Shown here piece after piece: positions 5,935 to 9,249 of a DNA stretch of 9,249 nucleotides; positions within the stretch are counted from its first letter, which is position 1; each line of letters starts with the position of its first letter. This DNA is from DAOUAJ01 sp034433615. GTDB lineage: Bacteria > Chloroflexota > Anaerolineae > DUEN01. The translations under genes were made by a program, and so were the position numbers. The stretch spans positions 1-9,249 of the forward strand of contig DAOUAJ010000365.1 in the NCBI GenBank assembly GCA_034433615.1. Reading direction: 5' to 3'. The notes under the pieces were generated by a model, which ran no database searches, was not told the DNA's origin, and worked only from the letters and a program-made list of their open reading frames with translations.

Positions 5935-5966
5935 ACGCCCGGATTCCGTTAGAATCCGGGCGTTTT
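5935..5966 (+). terminator. Intrinsic terminator after the toxin gene (repeat copy 2)
   Basis: A 12-bp stem (5935-5946 with 5952-5963), a 5-nt loop and TTTT at 5963-5966. It ends the toxin-antitoxin transcript and stands 26 bp from the convergent gene that ends at 5990. It is a near-copy of 5075-5106, including the following GCCT. Confidence 0.8.
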
Positions 5967-5989
5967 GCCTGACGCCCCAGGCTCCTGTC

Positions 5990-6760
5990 CTACTGGGGTT
6001 CGGACGTGAGCGTTGGAGAATCGCGCCATGCCGCTGTCAGCCCCACAGGGGCGCGGGTGCCAAGGAGGGCGAACGCATGCAGCCCCCAGCTCAGCCACCA
6101 GTTAGGCACGACCAGGTACAGTGCAGTGGTGACGATCGCCAGAAGGAGGCGTAAGAGCAGTGATCTGGCTTGATCTGGATCATGGCGCAGAACATACCAG
6201 GTGGCCGGGTTGCTGCTCCATTCCAGGCTGAGGAGCAACACGCCTGCCCATGCGCCCCAATAGATACCCAGCCAGCGGATGACGGCGTCGCGGTAGAAGG
6301 CCCAGTGCAGTTGCTGTCCTCCGGCCTCCAGTGCGGCGGATAGCCAATAGGCCACAGGCAACCTATAGGCCGAAGCAAGGGGTTCATTGTCAGGGGCCTC
6401 TTGCTCAGATGCAAGGGGGCGGGCCTGGCGCCAGCCGATCAGGATCAATAGCCAGGCGAGCCCGGCCAACGGCATTCCCAGCCCCAGAGTGCGCACCCAA
6501 TCCGGCCCGCTCAGACCCATGCCGCGCGGGGAGGCGGCCCCGGCCAGCAGGGCCAGATAGGGGATGCCGGCCAGATAAGCCAGACGCACAACCCACCAGA
6601 TTGGCCCCAGGACGCCTCGGTCCGCCAGCCAGGCCAGCACCGAGACTACGCGGCCCAAGCGGATGACCTGTGCGCCTGACGCGTATAGCAGCAAAGAGGC
6701 CAGAACCCACAGGCCAGGCTCAAACCGCCACTGCAGTTGAACGTTCAGCCATGCTTCCAT
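5990..6760 (-). CDS. Multi-pass membrane protein of unknown function, 256 aa
   Basis: I do not recognise a family with confidence. The start at the ATG 6760-6758 (MEAWLNVQLQ) is preferred to the one at 6823, because the extra 21 residues (MQRIAHSGHKPRACLG and on) look unlike a membrane-protein N-terminus; neither start has a good ribosome binding site. Hydrophobic segments lie at about 16-34, 55-76, 92-110, 164-182 and 200-235 (one or two spans), giving five or six passes. A polar loop at 111-131 probably faces the cytoplasm. The most distinctive part is ALEAGGQQLHWAFYRDAVIR (143-162), with E145, H152, W153, Y156 and R157, followed by E180 and H228 in later hydrophobic segments. These buried polar residues could be functional, but the spacing does not match the EExxxR motif of CPBP intramembrane proteases. 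It converges on the toxin gene. Confidence 0.75.
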   Translation of the reverse strand: MEAWLNVQLQWRFEPGLWVLASLLLYASGAQVIRLGRVVSVLAWLADRGVLGPIWWVVRLAYLAGIPYLALLAGAASPRGMGLSGPDWVRTLGLGMPLAGLAWLLILIGWRQARPLASEQEAPDNEPLASAYRLPVAYWLSAALEAGGQQLHWAFYRDAVIRWLGIYWGAWAGVLLLSLEWSSNPATWYVLRHDPDQARSLLLRLLLAIVTTALYLVVPNWWLSWGLHAFALLGTRAPVGLTAAWRDSPTLTSEPQ

Positions 6761-6921
6761 CGTGTTCTTGGGGTTTCCCAGGCAAGCCCGTGGCTTGTGG
6801 CCCGAGTGGGCTATGCGTTGCATCTCGGCAAACCACGTCCGGTGAAATAAGCCCTACACACCCCATCTCAAGGCTGCGAAGGCCACCGCGCCCCCCTCCG
6901 CTTGATCACATCAACGCCAGC

Positions 6922-7287
6922 TCAGCTCACCGTGGCTGTAATCGGGATGGTGACTGCACCTGCCTCCCAGGTGTTCACCCGCATGTTCAGCTTGTGCTCG
7001 CCCGGCTGCACCCTCATGCCGGCCACTCGCAGTACCAGGGTGCTGCCGACCGGGAAGTATAACGGCGCGCTGGGCGTAACCTCTGTGGCCGGTCGCTCTT
7101 TTTGGCCCGTCACCATCGTAATCTGATCTAACGGCACAGCCTGTCCATCCAACTCCAGAGCCATCAACCGGGTCAGGGTTCCTGAATCCACCACATTCCT
7201 CATGGCGAACTCGAACCCGGTTTCCGTGTTCTTCAGGCTGTCTTTGACATAGATCCGCTCCAGGAGATAGCCGGGGATAGAGAACAT
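6922..7287 (-). CDS. Small protein of unknown function, possibly DUF6379/C-glycoside deglycosidase beta-like, 121 aa
   Basis: The ATG at 7287-7285 is fixed by AGGAGGG (7301-7295), 7 nt upstream; a much longer in-frame reading to 8067 runs antisense through murE and is rejected. The protein (MFSIPGYLLERIYVKDSLKN...) has no signal peptide or membrane span. It reads as an all-beta domain: GFEFAMRN, LMALELDGQAVPLDQITMV, PLYFPVGSTLVLRVAG, QPGEHKLNMRV, AVTIPITATV. This layout, with YVKDSLKNTETGFEF near the start and PGEHKL near the end, recalls DUF6379 proteins, some of which are beta subunits of C-glycoside deglycosidases; I rate this as a lead only, since no alpha-subunit gene is nearby. It is transcribed divergently from murE, and 161 nt separates it from the membrane gene downstream, so shared transcription is possible. 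Confidence 0.85.
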   Translation of the reverse strand: MFSIPGYLLERIYVKDSLKNTETGFEFAMRNVVDSGTLTRLMALELDGQAVPLDQITMVTGQKERPATEVTPSAPLYFPVGSTLVLRVAGMRVQPGEHKLNMRVNTWEAGAVTIPITATVS

Positions 7288-7316
7288 GGGAACACCCTCC
7301 TTTGGATGTGATGTTG

Positions 7317-7322
7317 TATAAT
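7317..7322 (+). promoter_or_regulatory. Candidate -10 box for murE
   Basis: A perfect TATAAT on the plus strand, 88 nt before the murE ATG, but without a recognisable -35 box at 16-18 nt. It is the best plus-strand candidate in the 123-bp divergent gap. Confidence 0.3.
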
Positions 7323-7359
7323 AGCCTCGTACCGCCAGAGCGGATTCAGGCTCATGAAC

Positions 7360-7388
7360 AGTATAGCACGGTCGTGAGCGTCTTGCAA
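7360..7388 (-). promoter_or_regulatory. Promoter of the 6922-7287 gene
   Basis: On the minus strand TTGCAA (7388-7383) and TATACT (7365-7360) are separated by exactly 17 nt. Transcription would start near 7353, giving a leader of about 65 nt that contains the AGGAGGG site. The -35 box lies only 22 nt before the divergent murE start codon. Confidence 0.6.
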
Positions 7389-7410
7389 TGTCAGGTGAGA
7401 GGTTACGCAG

Positions 7411-8946
7411 ATGCAACTGCATAAACTGTTGCCCGGATTGCTGGCCGCGCATACCACGGGTGATGCCACAGCCGAGATCACCGGCCTGGTCTACGACTCT
7501 CGCCGCGTACGGCCGGGTGATCTCTTCGTGGCCGTGCGCGGTTTTCACGTGGACGGGCACGTATTCGTCTCCGACGCGTTGGGCCGCGGCGCGGCCGCGA
7601 TCGTGGCCGAGACACCACCTGCTCCCGATGTGGCTGCCTGTCCTGGCGGGCAGGCCAGGGTACCCTGGGTGCAAGTGCCCGACTCGCGGGCAGCGCTGGC
7701 TCTGCTGGCCGCTGCATTTTACGATCACCCGGCCCGCCGCTTGCGCGTGATCGGCGTCACCGGCACCGATGGCAAGACCACCACCACCACCATGATCAGC
7801 GCAGTGTTGGAGGCTGCCGGCCACCGCACCGGGTACATGACCACCGTCTCCTTCAAGGTGGGCGAGCGGGTCTGGGACAACGATACCCGCCAGTCCACGC
7901 CCGAGGCGCCGGAGGTGCAGGCGCTCCTGGCTGACATGGTGGCCGCCGGCTGCGACGTCGCAGTGATTGAGAGTACCTCCCACGGCCTGGCGCTGCACCG
8001 CCTCGATAGCTGCGAGTACGACGTGGCAGTGCTCACCAATGTCACCCACGAGCACCTGGATTTTCACGGCACGGTCGAGGCCTATCGTCTGGCCAAAGCG
8101 CGCTTATTCGAGATGCTAGGTGAGGCGGTGAACAAGGGGTTCCGCAAGACCGCCATAGTCAACTTGGACGACCCGCACGCCGATCTGTTTATCGCTCGCG
8201 CGCCTGATCAGGTCATCACCTACGCGGTCCATCACCCGGCGGCCATGGTGCGGGCGCGCGATGTGGCTGCATCGCCGTCCGGGCTGGCCTTCACCGCCGA
8301 TACACCGTGGGGCGAGGCAGACATCGCGCTGCGGCTGGCAGGGGATTTCAACGTGAGCAACGCCCTGGCCGCGCTGTCGGTAGGGCTCTCGCAAGGCGTG
8401 CCGTTAGATGTATGTCGGGACGCTCTGGCTCGTTTTCGCGGCGTGCGCGGCCGCATGGAGTCAGTGGATTGCGGCCAGCCGTTCACGGTGATCGTAGACT
8501 ACGCCCACACCCCGGAAGCGTTCGAGAAGGTGATGGGGATCATGCGCCCGCTGACGTCGGGGCGATTGATCGCCGTGTTCGGCAGCGCGGGTGAGCGTGA
8601 TCGCCAGAAGCGCCCACTGCAAGGGGAGATCGCCGGGCGTTACTGCGATTTCCTGGTGCTGACCGACGAAGATCCCCGCCTGGAGGATCGCTGGGCCATC
8701 CTGGACGAGATCGCCGCGGGCGCGGAGCGGGCGGGCAAGCGCGAAGGCGATGGGTACGTGAAGATCGCCGACCGGGCTGAGGCAATCGCTGTGGCTCTGC
8801 AGCATGCTCGCCCGGGGGACACGGTGCTGCTCCTGGGCAAGGGGCACGAGGGGAGCATCATCTACGCCACAGAGAAGCGGCCCTGGGACGAGCAGGCGGC
8901 TGCCGTGGCCGCGTTGGAGGCGTTGGGATATGGAGAACCACGATAA
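7411..8946 (+). CDS. murE: UDP-N-acetylmuramoyl-tripeptide synthetase (MurE), 511 aa
   Basis: ATP-dependent cytoplasmic ligase adding the third, diamino residue to UDP-MurNAc-L-Ala-D-Glu in peptidoglycan synthesis. The ATG at 7411 follows GGTGAGAGG (7394-7402) by 8 nt. All three Mur ligase domains are present: N-terminal UDP-binding (about 20-108, VYDSRRVRPGDLFVAV), central ATPase (about 112-330) and C-terminal (about 340-490). Key motifs are the P-loop GTDGKTTT (118-125), ESTSHGL (187-193), TNVTHEHLDFHG (209-220), K229 in YRLAKARLF (the carbamylated Lys of the family), GDFNVSNA (311-318), GRME (347-350), VDYAHTPE (362-369), GERDRQKRP (394-402) and GKGHE (476-480). The specificity loop reads TDEDPRLED (418-426): Arg423 matches the diaminopimelate-contacting Arg of E. 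coli MurE, but Asp replaces the Asn of DNPR, so diaminopimelate, ornithine or lysine cannot be settled here. The length is normal. Confidence 0.95.
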   Translation: MQLHKLLPGLLAAHTTGDATAEITGLVYDSRRVRPGDLFVAVRGFHVDGHVFVSDALGRGAAAIVAETPPAPDVAACPGGQARVPWVQVPDSRAALALLAAAFYDHPARRLRVIGVTGTDGKTTTTTMISAVLEAAGHRTGYMTTVSFKVGERVWDNDTRQSTPEAPEVQALLADMVAAGCDVAVIESTSHGLALHRLDSCEYDVAVLTNVTHEHLDFHGTVEAYRLAKARLFEMLGEAVNKGFRKTAIVNLDDPHADLFIARAPDQVITYAVHHPAAMVRARDVAASPSGLAFTADTPWGEADIALRLAGDFNVSNALAALSVGLSQGVPLDVCRDALARFRGVRGRMESVDCGQPFTVIVDYAHTPEAFEKVMGIMRPLTSGRLIAVFGSAGERDRQKRPLQGEIAGRYCDFLVLTDEDPRLEDRWAILDEIAAGAERAGKREGDGYVKIADRAEAIAVALQHARPGDTVLLLGKGHEGSIIYATEKRPWDEQAAAVAALEALGYGEPR

Positions 8947-9249
8947 GCGAGGAATGGGCCACGGCCTGACCGCCGTGGACCTCATCGCGGATCTGCGTGC
9001 GCTCGGCCTGCGGCCCGGCGATGATGTGCTGGTCCATTCCTCGCTGAGCAGCCTGGGCTGGGTGGAGGGTGGCGCGGACACGGTCGTGGACGCGCTGATC
9101 GCGGCCGTATCGCCAGGCGGGACGGTGCTGGTGCCGGCTCTCACCGGATCGCCGGAGGATGGGCCGGATCGGCCGCCGCGCATGGACGTGCGTTCCACGC
9201 CTTGCGCGCGCTGGATCGGCCGCATCCCAGAGGTGTTTCGCCAACGTCC
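8930..9249 (+). CDS. Aminoglycoside 3-N-acetyltransferase-family protein, N-terminal 106 aa (3' end outside window)
   Basis: The reading frame from ATG 8930 stays open to the end of the window. Residues 13-72 (TAVDLIADLRALGLRPGDDV, LVHSSLSSLGWVEGGADTVV and SPGGTVLVPALTG) match the start of the AAC(3)/YokD family (Antibiotic_NAT), acetyl-CoA-dependent N-acetyltransferases; HSSLSSLG is the characteristic block. Later RSTPCARWIGRIPEVFRQR also fits the family. The start is supported by GGAGG at 8916-8920 with 9 nt spacing, and it overlaps the murE end by 17 nt; the ATG at 8954 has GAGGA abutting it and is less likely. Chromosomal members often act on small molecules other than aminoglycosides, so resistance should not be assumed. 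Overlap with murE implies co-transcription and possibly translational coupling. Confidence 0.9.
   Translation, partial: MENHDKRGMGHGLTAVDLIADLRALGLRPGDDVLVHSSLSSLGWVEGGADTVVDALIAAVSPGGTVLVPALTGSPEDGPDRPPRMDVRSTPCARWIGRIPEVFRQR

Noticed and set aside
5990..6760. CPBP-type intramembrane protease for the membrane protein
   Set aside because: Glu and His residues are present in membrane segments, but the EExxxR and FxxxH motifs with correct spacing are not.
7244..7272. Plus-strand TTGACA with a weak -10 as a murE promoter
   Set aside because: The -10 (GATAGC or similar) is poor and the site lies inside the divergent gene; chance is the simpler explanation.
6922..8067. 381-aa minus-strand open frame running through the first part of murE
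   Set aside because: Only its last 121 residues have a proper ribosome binding site and protein-like composition; the upstream part is antisense to a well-conserved murE and is explained by GC-rich codon bias.
8461..9225. 254-aa minus-strand open frame across the murE end and acetyltransferase start
   Set aside because: It is antisense to two recognised genes, with a Ser/Arg/Pro-rich composition typical of shadow frames.

Overview
The window looks like chromosomal DNA from a GC-rich bacterium, most probably a member of the Chloroflexota (Anaerolineae-like). This is inferred from three things: a secreted protein ending in a YLPLSLR-type tail, which I associate with exported Chloroflexota proteins; an exported multi-module DUF5666-like protein with a Thr/Pro/Glu linker; and several short palindromic intergenic repeats. 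No rRNA, tRNA or CRISPR array was seen.

Layout. (1) 1-755: the 3' end of an IS1182/IS5-like transposase, a 9-bp inverted repeat, and on the minus strand a small membrane-protein gene (497-667) missed by its longest-ORF start but with a textbook ribosome binding site. (2) 756-2011: a complete ISAs1-family insertion sequence with 22-bp imperfect terminal repeats and a 9-bp target duplication, so a recent and probably still functional insertion. A palindromic repeat (2023-2052) begins a few bases beyond the target duplication. (3) 2211-5036: two plus-strand genes for exported proteins, one built of six DUF5666-like modules and one a predicted seven-bladed beta-propeller. An 11-bp inverted repeat lies between them. 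(4) 5075-5963: a DUF433/DUF5615 toxin-antitoxin-like pair with its own promoter, bracketed by two copies of the same terminator-like hairpin. (5) 5990-7287, minus strand: a multi-pass membrane protein of unknown function and a small cytosolic-looking protein, the latter with a good promoter. (6) 7411-9249, plus strand: murE (a peptidoglycan precursor ligase) overlapping by 17 nt the start of an aminoglycoside 3-N-acetyltransferase-family gene that runs off the window.

How the parts relate. The exported pair may act at the cell surface. The toxin-antitoxin cassette is a self-contained accessory unit. murE and the acetyltransferase-like gene are translationally overlapped and so probably co-expressed. 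Nothing here amounts to a demonstrated new system. The best leads are the repeat-bracketed toxin-antitoxin cassette, the six-module secreted protein with its propeller neighbour, and the murE-acetyltransferase overlap.
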